Below, piece by piece: positions 48,583 to 59,470 of a stretch of DNA of 64,000 nucleotides. The stretch lies in assembly GCF_000499845.2 (NCBI RefSeq), contig NC_023758.2:27005520-27069519 (forward strand). The letters are read 5' to 3'. This DNA is from Phaseolus vulgaris. Its lineage: Eukaryota; Streptophyta; Magnoliopsida; Fabales; Fabaceae. Each line of letters opens with the position of its first letter. Within the stretch, counting starts at the first letter, position 1. Under the pieces are notes generated by a model. The model did no database searches, was not told the DNA's origin, and saw only the letters and a list, made by a program, of their open reading frames with translations. A program made the translations under genes and the position numbers.

Positions 48583-48608
48583 TAATTACAATAAATTTGA
48601 GTTTTTAA

Positions 48609-49456
48609 AAAATTAATGTATTTTTTATTTTTAAAATTGTGTTAGACCCATGTTAGAATTGTCAGAAATCCAACACATATTTATTGAATTGGACACTTCA
48701 CTAATATGTGTCCTATGAGTGTCAGTATTTGATACGTTTGTTCGGCGGACATACCATTTAAGAGGAGTGTCCGAGCTTTATACTAACTAATTGGAACTAA
48801 TTACTTAATGGAAGTTATGATAGCTAATTAAATATTAATTTAAAAATTAATTATTATTTTTTATTAAAAATAAAAATTACGTTAGATATTTAGTCTATAA
48901 AATAATATATATTTTAGTCAAATAATAATTAATTATTTTTTATTTTTAAAATTAATTTGTATTTAATGAATTTTTTATAGTATATAAAATATAATTGTAT
49001 TGATATGTTTAATTAATTAAAGGTTTTCATACTTTTCTCTTCAACATAGAGTACAATAGTTTTTGAAGTATAAAATCTTATTTATTACTCCAAGAAAGAG
49101 AGAGGAAAAATTTCTCAACAGTATATTTTCATTACATCATGTCACTTGTTGTTACGGTTTTCATTCTATTTCTTGTCAAAAAAAATTTATTTCATTAACA
49201 TAAAAACCTAAAAGATGTATTTCAGAATGAAGAGAGGCGGTTATGTAATTTTCAATAATAAAGATTTAAATTTTTAATATAATACAATAAATAGTTTAGC
49301 AATTTTGATTTAAATTATTTAACTCCTTCTCTAGTCACCACGCATTTTCAAAAATCACTTCAAAAATGACCTCAAAAAAAAAAAACTTGTAAGATTTAAA
49401 TACTCGCGCTAAGTTAACCGCCTAATCTCATCAATTGGAAACTCGTGTGGAAAGAG
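48609..49456. other. Intergenic DNA upstream of the coiled-coil gene
   Basis: AT-rich DNA. GTGTCCTATGAGTGTCAGTA and related TGTC phrases near 48705-48770 suggest an old repeat, but nothing can be named. The 5' leader and promoter of the gene at 49457 should lie at about 49300-49450. Confidence 0.35.
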
Positions 49457-50703
49457 ATGAAGAAAACGGGAAAGAAAACCAAACCAATGGTGGCCGATTT
49501 CCTGAAAACACCGTCGCCGGTGGATTCACCGGAGGCGGATTCTCCGGTGATTTTCACGAGATCGACTTCCACCTCCAAGCGCGCGAAGAGAGTTACTCTC
49601 CCCACCAGCTCTTCTCCACCTCGCAGTCACAGAGCTCCGAGCAACATTTCCGACCTCAGAAACTTCACCTCTTCCGGCGTCGACGATCTCAAGCGTCGCA
49701 TCGAATACTCTCACTCCGAGTTCCTCAAGGATCTCGAGGCCTCTAACTCGCGTCTCCACAAACGCTTCAAGGTTTCTTCTCTAGAGTTTTCCTTCAGTTT
49801 CTCACAAACAGCATAACATCGCATTTCGCATTTCTGAGATCGCTTTATAGAATGCGCTAAGAATTTCTTAAGATTGTCAATTAATGAATTCTCACCTGAC
49901 TGATCGGGAAACAAATGAAACAGAAAATGTATTAAGCAACTGAAAATATTCAAGGACTAGAACATGTTAAATCGTGAATTTGGATTCTGTGATTTAATTC
50001 AAACAGATTGTTATAGAATATTTGCGTAATTACCTCTGTTCTGGTTTTGCTTGATATCAATTGCTAGCACATTCTGTCTAGTTTAGGAGAAAATTGAAAA
50101 CAGAATAAGGGGAAAAGGAAATCTGAAGATTAATTCCTTTGATCAACATTAGGAAACCTGAGAGTCACTATTTTGTTTTAATCGAAATAAACCTCTGGAT
50201 TAATCATTAATAATCACTTAGTTGTTTCTAATTTGAAATTTAGATGCAGACTCAAGCATACCAGCAAGTAATGGATGAAGCAGAGAAGGAATACAAAAAG
50301 GTTTCTGAACGGATAACGGAAAGCCGAGATGCAATGAAGGTGTTGTTTCCTTCACTGTCACTTTTAAACTATCGTTTGGAAACACTTTTAGAGTCTAATG
50401 GTTTTTTTTTTTTTTCAGGCTTCTTATGAAGAATTCATGGTAGAAGCACAGGCTAGCGCATCTCGGGGTATGCATAGTACAATCAATTCCAAAAATGCTT
50501 TTATTCTCATTCATCACAAAATTTGAGATGCTGTTATGTTCAACATTCTTGTATTTAAATGTCCTTTTTACGGAATTTCATTAGTCAGATAGTTATTTGA
50601 TTTCAAAATTTCAGCATGCAAAACTTCTATCGTTGAGCTTTCGCAGTCGTTTGAGAAGACGATTGACTCTCTTCGAAAACGCTATGGAACTTCATCAAAT
50701 TAG
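49457..50703 (+). CDS. Four-exon coiled-coil protein, unrecognised
   Basis: Four exons join cleanly: 49457-49771, 50244-50339, 50419-50467 and 50615-50703, all with GT-AG introns, giving 182 residues. The N-terminal third is Ser/Thr/Pro-rich with basic runs (start MKKTGKKTKPMVADFLKTPS; TSKRAKRVTLP), which looks like a nuclear, phosphorylatable tail. From about residue 75 the protein is a continuous charged helix likely to form a coiled coil (DDLKRRIEYSHSEFLKDLEA; then MQTQAYQQVMDEAEKEYKKV; end ELSQSFEKTIDSLRKRYG). No enzyme motif is visible. Such a layout is seen in small chromosome-associated or meiotic proteins, but I do not recognise the family and make no functional claim. The start is the first in-frame ATG. 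GC content of exon 1 is clearly higher than its surroundings. Confidence 0.82.
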
Positions 50704-53700
50704 CCATGTAACTTTGTAGATGCTCAGTTGCTCACTGATTGATTTAAGGTAAACTTCAACTCTTTGACGTCTTTCATGATCTATGGGATTACGAACGGTT
50801 TGCTCCGTATTCGTTCTTCTAGCGTTTTAGTTAAGCCACGAATGACAATTTCCTTGAATGATTTTATATATGTTCTGTTGAAATTTGAAATATTGACGAG
50901 AGTTAGCATTTATCACAAATTGTTTTAAGAATGGAAGGGGAGCAGAAATCAATCATCCTCAAATATGGATGATAAGTAGGAGAAGAGGGTGAGAGTTTCA
51001 CAACCTTTATCTTCATTTTTTTAAAATAAAGATTTATCTTCTTCTCTATTTTAAAATAAAGATTTATCTTCATCTCTATCTTTACATGTAACGGATATAA
51101 ACTTTTTTTTATCTAACGAATAAGTACGAGGACATGAACGAGTATGGAGTATGGAGACGGATATGATATGAATATATACTTATTTTTGTTCCCATATTTA
51201 ACTTAAAAAGTTAACCATTATATATACTCATATTTGCAGGCACTCAATACGCAAATTCTCTGTACAAATTTTCTGTCAATGAGGACAATAGACCCTATAT
51301 GGGTTCATTTGACATCCTATCCCCAACTAAAATTAAAAAAATGATAAAAAATTTCAATAAACTACTAATAAAATGTGAGAGAGAATGACTTTTTTGTTGT
51401 CTTCTAGAACTTTTTCTTCGTTTTGTTGCTCTCCCTCACAGTGGTCTATTTTATTACACATTTTTTTTCATTAATCTTATTACTTTTTCTCTTAAATCGT
51501 AAAAAAGTTGGTTGAGGAGAAGCACTTTTCTTATTGTAATGTTAAAAGTGAGACACAGAACATGCCAAATTAAATAGATAAAGTCCATCCAAATAAAACG
51601 AATAATAGCTAACAGTTGAGATTAAATGATAAATCATCATTATTTTTTTATTTCTGGTTTCATCTATTGTATTTGTTTCATTCCAATTGTGAAACTCTCC
51701 GAAAACAACCACCTAGAAGGGTAACCATCCTGAAATAGTGAAACTTACTAGTGGAAGTTAGTGAAAAGTGCAGCTACGCAAAAACAAAAAAGAGTAGCAT
51801 TCTCATTGAAATCAGATTTTAGTATTTGTTTTGAGGTTAAGTGCCGTCCAATTATTTATAGTCTATTAAATTTTGGGGTTACTCGGCGTCTCCTCTTTCT
51901 TACCAAAAACCGATACAATACTTGACCAATTATTAAAGCTTGGTACAAAATTGTAGATAATTCCACTGGTCACAGTGGCAAGAATTGGACAACAAACTTA
52001 GACCTGTACAACTTTTCGGCATGTTAGTATATTATAAGGAGTTGACATAGAGCAATATGATACATAAACAAATAAATAAAAAGACCAGATGATTGTAAAT
52101 TGCTAAATATAAGAGTAATATTATTCTATATGATATATCATAAATATCTAAATTATAATTTCTATCACAATGATCTACATTCTAAAGTTAGAAATCAATC
52201 CAATTATGGTAAGGAAAAGGACAAGTTTTTTTGCGTTTTGGATTCTGGAGGAATAATCAACCTGGGATAGGTTGGAGGATATTCTTCCGCGGCCTACACA
52301 TTTCATTGTTTCATATGTGTTTAGAAATCAGTTTACATTTTTATAAAGAAAGTTCACTTCAATGACAAATGCTGACAAAAAACTTGAAACATTAACATAA
52401 ACTTGAGTTTGCGACCCTATCAAACGGTTCTTAAATTTGCAATTAATACCGTTTTGTAAAGTTTTACGAGTCATGGTCCTGTATATGTCCAACAAAATTT
52501 CCAGTTCATTGTTGATCTTTGAATTTGGCTGTAGACAATTGTTGCTTTGATTGGTAGTAAATTTGACAGAGCAGATTAGTTGTGTTTATAGATTCCCTAC
52601 TCAAAACTTTGGATAACTCATTAGTAATGGCGGCCATCTTAAGGAGCCGCACAACCTAAGCCTCTACTCCCACTTTCATAATATCTATATTATTATTTTT
52701 TATGTTTTTTTTAATTGAATCATTTTATCTTTCATTAAATCTAAATAAATTATTTATTTATTAAATAAAATAAATAAATAATTTTTTTTATTTCAAAATA
52801 ATTAAATAACTTAAAAAATACGGTTATATAAATACCATTATGTAAAGAGATACATCATGTGATAATTTTTATGTCATTTTTAATTAAATAACTTTATACT
52901 TTAATAGATAAATAAAAAATTATTTATTTATTTAATAAAAGAAATAATAATAATTTTTTATTTCAAAATAGTTTAATCATGTTTTAAAATATTTTTTATA
53001 TAAGCTTTTTAATACCATTTTTAAAAAATTATATATATTAAGTTGTATTATTTTTTACTTTTAATTAATTATTTATAAAAAAATTATATAATTCTGAATG
53101 AAATAAAAAGTACCAATATAAGCACGTGCATTTTTTTGGAAGTCATTATAATACTACATTAAATGTTTAAAATATGGATGTGGTATTAAATTGATATTTC
53201 AATATAAGATAGGAGTGTTTTTTTTTTCATCTCACATGGATTAGATATTAAAGCATTCCATAATATATTGAGTGCAAATCTTTATCATATAAGTCGATTT
53301 TATAACGTTAAATTACATTTAAAATTCAATTCTTAATATGATATCAGAGTCATTTTGTAGTTTATCATAAATGAAAGTCTTGACGAGAGAGAAGTGTTGA
53401 GATCTCACATTAACTAGATATTAAAACATTTTATAGTATATAACTGAATTCAAACCTTCGATTTTATAAGATTGATTTAGATTTAAAGTATATCTCTTAC
53501 AAATTTTACTAATTTTGGTTATAATATAAACGTGTTTGTATCTTTTTATTGAGAAAATGTTTTTCTTTTTCACAGAAAAAATTCCAAAAACTTTAAAAAC
53601 TACTTCTAATTATATATCCCAAAAGTATTAGAGAATTGATATGATTAAATATAACTTATTTTCTCATTATATTATATGTTGTTGAGTATTTTATTGGACA

Positions 53701-54468
53701 GTGGTCCCTAGAGTGTGATTTTTATTTAATTTTGTTGCGTATGTAATTAAATCTGTTAACTTTTTGTCATAAATTTTCTTTAATAAATATGCTGAATCAT
53801 GCACGGAATAGAAGTGTTTTTATTTTTTCGAAAATATATAAATTTTCTTAGTAGTAAAATTTCTAAAAACTTTAAAAAGCACTTATACTTTATATCTAAA
53901 AGTATATACATAAATAATATAGTGATTCAATAACTCCTTTTCCTTACTATTAAGAGCGTTTTTTTGTTACTATTTCATTATAATAACATATAATTTATTT
54001 CTGCTTACTCAGGCACGGATGGAACCTAAGCAATACTTGCACGCTACTATCCAGTGCATTTTCTTACTTGAATACAAATTCGAACTGACACAGGTTTTAT
54101 TTCTAATTATTATTGAATTCATTGACACACACATTATTTATTAAAATTGAAAAAATAAAGAGAAAAATGCTACAAAAAAGCACTGTTGCAATTATTTTAA
54201 GTAAAAATAATAGTTCAAAATATATGTCTGAGTAAACAAATTCTTCTACATCATAATTAATATAATGACTGTCACCAAAGCAATTGCACAGTGCAATAAA
54301 CTAAATGGCAAAGCAAAACTACACACGGATTATCACCACTCAACCATTCCACTTCACTAAAGATCAAAAACAAAAACAAAAACAAAATAAAATGTATCAG
54401 AAAAGAAAGAATGGCCACCCTATCACGGAAAACAAAAAAAAGGAAAAAAAAAAGAGGGAGAAAAACAA
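50704..54468. other. Intergenic DNA
   Basis: About 3.7 kb without a supported gene. It contains a 36-bp tandem pair at 51017-51082 (AAAATAAAGATTTATCTTC twice) and the decayed TRIM at 53228-53505. AT-rich repeats of the type TTTATTTATTAAATAAA recur near 52740-52940. Confidence 0.45.
53228..53505 (+). mobile_element. Decayed TRIM element
   Basis: Two similar ~110-bp blocks (about 53228-53337 and 53394-53505) share TCTCACATKRAYTAGATATT, AAAYATTYYATARTATAT, AAACCTT/AAATCTT and GATTTTATAA. Between them lies TATGATATCAGAGTC (53338-53352), a decayed initiator tRNA-Met primer site, and about 40 bp of non-coding DNA ending in GAGAGAGAAG before the second block starts TGTTGAGATCTCACA. This is the LTR-PBS-short interior-PPT-LTR layout of a miniature LTR element related to that at 27187. 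Confidence 0.6.
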
Positions 54469-55230
54469 TCACAAACGGTGGTGGTGATGAGTTGGTCCGT
54501 TCTTGCGAAACGCAACCTCGGTGTCCAATCCAAAGCCATCGACGGTGCGAACGTGAACCAAAGCGGAGTGGTTGAAGAGTTCGACGAGGGGCTGGACGCT
54601 GTAGAGGTCGTTGGCGGAGTACTTATCGGCGCGCCGGGACAACGCCACGTGGAGAACACACACCCCCTCCGGCTTCAGCGTGCGTTCGATCTCCGCCACG
54701 AACCGCTGCGGGTACAGCGCGTGGTCGAAGACGTTGGAGAATTCGAAATCAAACGTGTCGTTGCGGAACGGTTGGTTGTGAAAGTCACCCTCGACAACGA
54801 GAGGTGGATAAGGAACCAAATCCATTCCGACGGAGTCAGCCACTCCGATTCGCCGCAGCGCCTCCACCTCCTGGCCCACCCGCGCACCGATGCAGAGCGC
54901 CTTGGAGGTGTTCCGGAGAAGGTTTTTGTCCCTAAGGTCGTTGAAGAAGCGCGCAAAGACGGGAATCTTGCGGTCCCAGTCTCGGGTTGTCCATATTTTG
55001 CGGAGCCTGGGATTGAGGGTCTTGTTAAGCTGGCGCTGTATGTAGGATTGGTAGGAGGAGTAGCCGGGTCGGATTGTGAGGTCTTTGGTTGTTACAGAAT
55101 GATGGAAGGGTTGTTGTTGTTGTGGGAATAACAGGTAGAAGAAGAGGAATGGGAGGGAGAGGAAGAGGCAGACGAGGAAACACCTTAGGATGAATGGTTT
55201 CGTGAGCGTGATTTTCATGACCGCATACAT
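54469..55230 (-). CDS. Membrane-anchored SAM-dependent methyltransferase
   Basis: Intronless gene for a 253-residue predicted type II membrane protein. A short N-terminus is followed by a hydrophobic anchor (about 13-35), a stem, and a Rossmann-type methyltransferase domain (Methyltransf_11 class): motif I ALCIGARVGQEV (111-122), the acidic end of the second strand VGMDLVP (D137), GDFHNQPF (148-155), FDFEFSNVFDHALYP (160-174) and the post-motif segment ERTLKPEGVCVLHV (182-195). Plant proteins of this layout are usually placed in the endomembrane system; the substrate is unknown. The end is His-rich (THHHHRL). A second possible start is Met5. The coding region is notably GC-rich against its AT-rich surroundings. 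Large open frames on the opposite strand (54478-55131) are shadows of this composition. Confidence 0.88.
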   Translation of the reverse strand: MYAVMKITLTKPFILRCFLVCLFLSLPFLFFYLLFPQQQQPFHHSVTTKDLTIRPGYSSYQSYIQRQLNKTLNPRLRKIWTTRDWDRKIPVFARFFNDLRDKNLLRNTSKALCIGARVGQEVEALRRIGVADSVGMDLVPYPPLVVEGDFHNQPFRNDTFDFEFSNVFDHALYPQRFVAEIERTLKPEGVCVLHVALSRRADKYSANDLYSVQPLVELFNHSALVHVRTVDGFGLDTEVAFRKNGPTHHHHRL

Positions 55231-56627
55231 ATCATATCTCTCATCTCATGTTTTCGTCGAAAGAGAAACCCAACAGTTTTTCTATGTTTGGAATTTCCGA
55301 ACGTAGGTTCTGCATTGTTTTGTCGTTTGTGGATTTTGGCATGGGAGTGAGATGGAGGAGGGAGATTAAAGACGTTGGGACAACTGGCTGGGGGCCCATC
55401 AAATTTTCTGGAAACTTAAGAAAATTGTAAAAGATAAAACATTTATATTATTTTAAAATAAATAAATAAAAGTATCTGAATATAAATTGGATTATTTAAA
55501 ATTAGTATGAATGAGAAACAGTTTTGCAGTTGCAGAAGCGGAAAAGGATGATAGAGGGAGGTACGCGTGGTGCGTAGAGCGCATGCAAAAGGTAAGGTGG
55601 CACCGTTTCTTGGGCTGCTTTTTGTATGTTTTGTTAGCTTTAAGTGTGCCTCCAATTTTGTGTTTTTTCAAGTGTGAGTAGAGAAGATAACGGGTAGATG
55701 AAAAAAAATAAAAATGAATGAATAGAATAATGAAAGTAGTGATGGAGAAAGCCATGATTGTAGGGAAGAAGTGAAAGTGAAATGAATTGATAGAGATTAT
55801 CGTTCACGCAAGGCTAATGAAGGAATGATAAATAGATTAATTGATTGTATTATTCAAGTTAAAGGTATCATAATGAGGTCGCTCTCATCAGAAACCTCTG
55901 CAAATAAAACCCTTCCACCCATCATGCCACATTTAAGCAGACCTCTATCAACCACTTTGCTTGCTTCCACAATCCACCTCATTACATTACATTACACTTA
56001 CATTTCATTTTATTAAGGTTTCTATTAAGAATTTCACTTTAAATTTAACTCAAGTAAAAAATATATATTTTATAGCTATTAAAAGAATACATTTTAACTT
56101 ATCAATCTTATTATTAAATCGATTTAAGATAAAAAAAAATTCATTCACATATATTATAAAATGTATCCACAAATATTATTATTTTTAGTATAACACTATT
56201 ATCAGTGACACAATATATCTAACATATTCTCATTCGAATAAGTTGACGTGATATTATATTAAAAAATAAATTTTAAATTTAATTTAACTTTATAAATAAT
56301 TTTTTCATTTATATTATATATATATATTAGAAAATATCTTTTATGTTTAATCAATATGAAATCAATGGAATGATATGTCAACAGGGGAATATTGTCACAT
56401 CAACTATATGCCAAGTGAAAGTCAAGTGACAAACTCGTTTAAGTTTTTGTTTATCTTTGTGAGATAAATCTTGACTGCCCATTTTGAAATCACAAAACAT
56501 CCGTAAAATATAATCTTCTTATGATACTTTTTATAATGCATGTTTTTTTTTTATATTAACAAATTCCACTTCTACAATTTATAGAGTTATATACCAATGA
56601 CAGTTTTAAAAAATATATAATAAAAGA
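55231..56627. other. Intergenic DNA
   Basis: The proximal 200 bp should hold the methyltransferase promoter and leader on the minus strand. Further out there is AT-rich DNA with no supported gene. The frames at 55443-55755 on the minus strand are low complexity. Confidence 0.4.
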
Positions 56628-57070
56628 TGTATACCCAAATGACCAAAGCTATGAATTAATAATATAACATAATAAATACGTGGTAAAAAAACGGTTATAA
56701 TTAGCGTTGAATAAGTCAAAGATACACTTTGAGTACACTTCTACGATTTCAGGAAGCCACTACATGAACTGAGAACCACTACACACGTCTTAGTGAACTA
56801 ATTATCTGACCCACACAAAGGAAAGTCCAGGTCAACCTATAAATAAGACTTCCGAAGGGGGGAAAAGTACGTTTTTTATATCCTAAGAGAACAGACTAAT
56901 CACTAGCATTGACTTGAGTGTTGAAATGCAATTGCAGGTACTCCTCCGACCGACGGAGCACACGCGTAGGAGAGGAAGAACTTTGAAGAAATAAGGAACT
57001 ACCAGCACGACAACAAATTATGTACCAAGTGGATCAACATTACTCAGGCCTCATCATCCCCGCAGGTACA
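56628..57070 (+). mobile_element. Ty3/gypsy LTR, second copy of the family
   Basis: It starts TGTATACCC and ends CGCAGGTACA. It shares TACGTGGT, AACGGTTA, CTATAAATAAGA, TTGACTTGAGTGTTG, GCAATTGCAGGTAC, CCGACCGA and CATTACTCAG with the LTR at 47759. The primer-site text TGGCGCCCATCG follows at once at 57073. The LTR is more AT-rich, hence probably older, than the 47759 copy. Confidence 0.75.
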
Positions 57071-57139
57071 ATTGGCGCCCATCGTGGGGCCTGAGTAATT
57101 TCCAACCTTTCAATCACAAGGACTTCGATAAGCAACAAT

Positions 57140-57861
57140 CACTACAAGAAAAACGCGAATTACATACAAATTATTACATACGGATCAAAATCCGTATGTA
57201 AAATCAACATTACATACGGATTTTTACATACCGATTAAATTCCGTATGTAAACAGGTATTACATACAGATTTTTCCGTATGTAATTTTTGGCACCATGGA
57301 GCGCGGGAATTAAAATCCGTATGTAAACAAGTTTACATACAGATTTTTTTCCGTATGTAAACAAGTTTACATACGGATATAATCCGTATGTAAATATTGA
57401 CACCATAAAATAAAATTAGCAGTGAATGGGATTCGAAGCCAGGTTCCTTCAGCAATCAAAAAAAATTTAACCACTGGTCACTAGAAAGACTTGGGTTCAA
57501 ATCCTGGCTGTTGCAATTTGCTTGCAATATTATTTGGGGTTTGGTTTCGAGTCCTATGGCTTGGGTTCGAGTCCTAGCCAGTGCAGAATGCCTTTAGGAT
57601 TAATAAAAAATATAGATAGAGATAAATAATAATAAAAAAATTAAAAAATAAATTTTTTACATTACATACGGATATTACATACAGATTTATCCGTATGTAA
57701 TTTACATACGGATTCAGAATCTGTATGTAATGCTTACCTACGACAATTTTACATATGGATTTTTGTCCGTATGTAATCCGTATGTAAACCTGTTTTATAT
57801 ATGGATTTTGGGTCTTACATACGGATTTTGACTGTATGTAATTCCAATTTTTCTTGTAGTG
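57140..57861. mobile_element. Non-autonomous CACTA transposon
   Basis: It is bounded by CACTACAAGAAAAA and its complement TTTTTCTTGTAGTG, flanked by the 3-bp duplication AAT (57137-57139 and 57862-57864), as in CACTA/En-Spm elements. Both subterminal regions (57150-57400 and 57660-57845) are packed with direct and inverted copies of TTACATACGGAT, the expected clustered transposase-binding sites. The middle (57410-57600) is unrelated and contains three GGGTTCRARTCCT-like phrases. At 722 bp, with no TNPA or TNPD coding sequence, it cannot move alone. It interrupts the leader of a gypsy element exactly at the gag start codon. Confidence 0.92.
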
Positions 57862-57862
57862 A

Positions 57863-58250
57863 ATGGTATCCACAGTGAATAACGCAAATAATGACAACAC
57901 GGTAGAGGATCAAATGGCGATGTTGCAGGCCCTTCAAGCCCAGATGCAAGAGCTATTGCAGAAAGGAATTGCAGATCAGTTGCATCATGAGGAGGATTAG
58001 CGTAAGCAAGAAGAAGAACGACGTCGGCAAGTAGAGGAAATGGCTCAACTAAAGGAGCATAACAAAAGACTACTTCAGTGACTTGAAGAATCCGAACGGA
58101 AGGACACTCCCGTGCACCGACACCACCAACACATCAATCCGGGACAAAATACCAACTCCCCAAACTCAGGTGGTGCACCACGCGTCATTTACGCATCATA
58201 CACATCAAAGCGCATTAAGTATGCTGCTCAAAGCAGAGTAGCCAACCCGA
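57863..58250 (+). pseudogene. Ty3/gypsy gag N-terminal fragment, interrupted
   Basis: Starting from the ATG at 57863, the frame encodes a coiled-coil gag start (MVSTVNNANNDN, LQAQMQELLQKGIADQL, EEMAQLKEHNKRLL) matching that at 48300. In-frame stops occur at 57998-58000 (TAG) and 58079-58081 (TGA). Homology with gag continues to about 58250 and is then lost. The start codon overlaps the AAT target duplication of the CACTA element, so the leader and coding region are separated by 722 bp. Confidence 0.8.
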
Positions 58251-58315
58251 GGGTCACTTAACTATTTCATTAATTAAACTTTAATTTAATATAAATTGAA
58301 TTACATTATAACATA

Positions 58316-58367
58316 ACGATATAACGTAAGGTGCAGGAATTAATGACGATATAACGTAAGGTGCAGG
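58316..58367 (+). repeat. Tandem pair ACGATATAACGTAAGGTGCAG
   Basis: Two copies of a 22-bp phrase (58316-58337 and 58346-58367) lie within 52 bp; a further TTAAGGTGCAG lies at about 58427. Confidence 0.85.
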
Positions 58368-58379
58368 GAATTCACACAT

Positions 58380-59043
58380 GCGGTTCATAAATTGAATTTA
58401 ACATTATATTATAATAACTTGCATCTTAAGGTGCAGTAAATAATTCAAAACACTATGTTACTTTTTCCCTTTTGCTAAAACCCTAAAACATAATCACAAC
58501 CACCGCTGCCGCCAGTCATGAACCAGCGCGTGTCGCACGAACAAAAGGTGTTGGATCCCGTTCAGGGAGACGACCACCAGGCCACCAAACGATCACCGCG
58601 CGACGCTGTTGCTCTCCCTCTCCAACCCCAACGCCACCACGCCGCCAAAGGGCGCAGGAACCACCGCGTCAACCAACGAACTGCCACGCTTGGGTTCGAT
58701 CTTGATCCTAGACGCTGAACCAGGTCGCGGCCAACCGCGTCGTCGCTGCAAGCATTACCAGCAACAGAGATGGACGAATGACGAAGGAGAATATGCGAGC
58801 GACGGTAGCTTGCGATTCCGCACCGACAACGACTCCAATAATGAGTTTGTGTACAGGGTGTTAACGGCGTTAATGGTGTTGGGTGCAGGAAGGTTAGGGA
58901 TCTGTTATTGAGGAATGGATATTGTGATTGATACCCTAATTTAAAATTAGGGTTCACAAAATGGGAATATTTTGAAATTAGGGTTCTTAAGATTTTTTAA
59001 AACATTGGAGAATCATAAAATGAGCAAAGAGACTCTGATACCA
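58380..59043 (-). mobile_element. Leader region of a truncated LTR retrotransposon
   Basis: On the minus strand the primer site TGGTATCAGAGTC (59043-59031, initiator tRNA-Met type) follows the LTR at 59046 after a 2-base gap. The sequence beyond it is a long non-coding leader. The part at 58510-58900 is strikingly GC-rich and open in several frames on both strands (58518-58718, 58609-58911, 58562-58957), but none shows a domain. No gag or pol was recognised, so the element is truncated where it meets the gypsy remnant at about 58270. Confidence 0.5.
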
Positions 59044-59045
59044 CA

Positions 59046-59470
59046 TGTAAATTAAAACATGAATGAACGCAACATACAATAATGTTCACATACAAATCTT
59101 ATTCGTCTTTGATTCTCACATGCTTTACATACAATTAGGAAAGAGATAAACACTTACCTTGATCCATGAGAGATCTTACGTGAGCTTTTTCTATACCTCA
59201 TTTATTTTTAATCTATCTCTTTGATAATTCTGTTATTGTCACACACCTTCTTGATGGTTAACAATGAGACAACTTTTATTTGTAAAAATAAAACCCTATT
59301 ACTCTTAATTTCCAATATCCATCAAATGTAGGTTTTCATTACGTATCATCAGATATATATTTTTCACGTTAACCAATAAATCATTTATTCTATTATTATT
59401 ATTAAATCATATTCGGACACAAAGTCCAAACTCTATATCATGTGAATCACTTTATAAAAATTAATTTACA
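59046..59470 (-). mobile_element. LTR, 425 bp, minus orientation
   Basis: It is bounded on the plus strand by TGTAAATTAA (59046-59055) and TTAATTTACA (59461-59470), a perfect 10-bp terminal inverted repeat with TG...CA ends, and adjoins a tRNA-Met primer site on its inner side. It would be the 5' LTR of an element running toward lower coordinates. The second LTR is not in the window. Confidence 0.65.

Noticed and set aside
54478..55131. 217-residue plus-strand frame
   Set aside because: Antisense shadow of the GC-rich methyltransferase gene, which shows clear motifs on the other strand.
58518..58957. Several GC-rich frames on both strands
   Set aside because: None shows a domain; all lie in the leader of a truncated LTR element, and high GC keeps many frames open.
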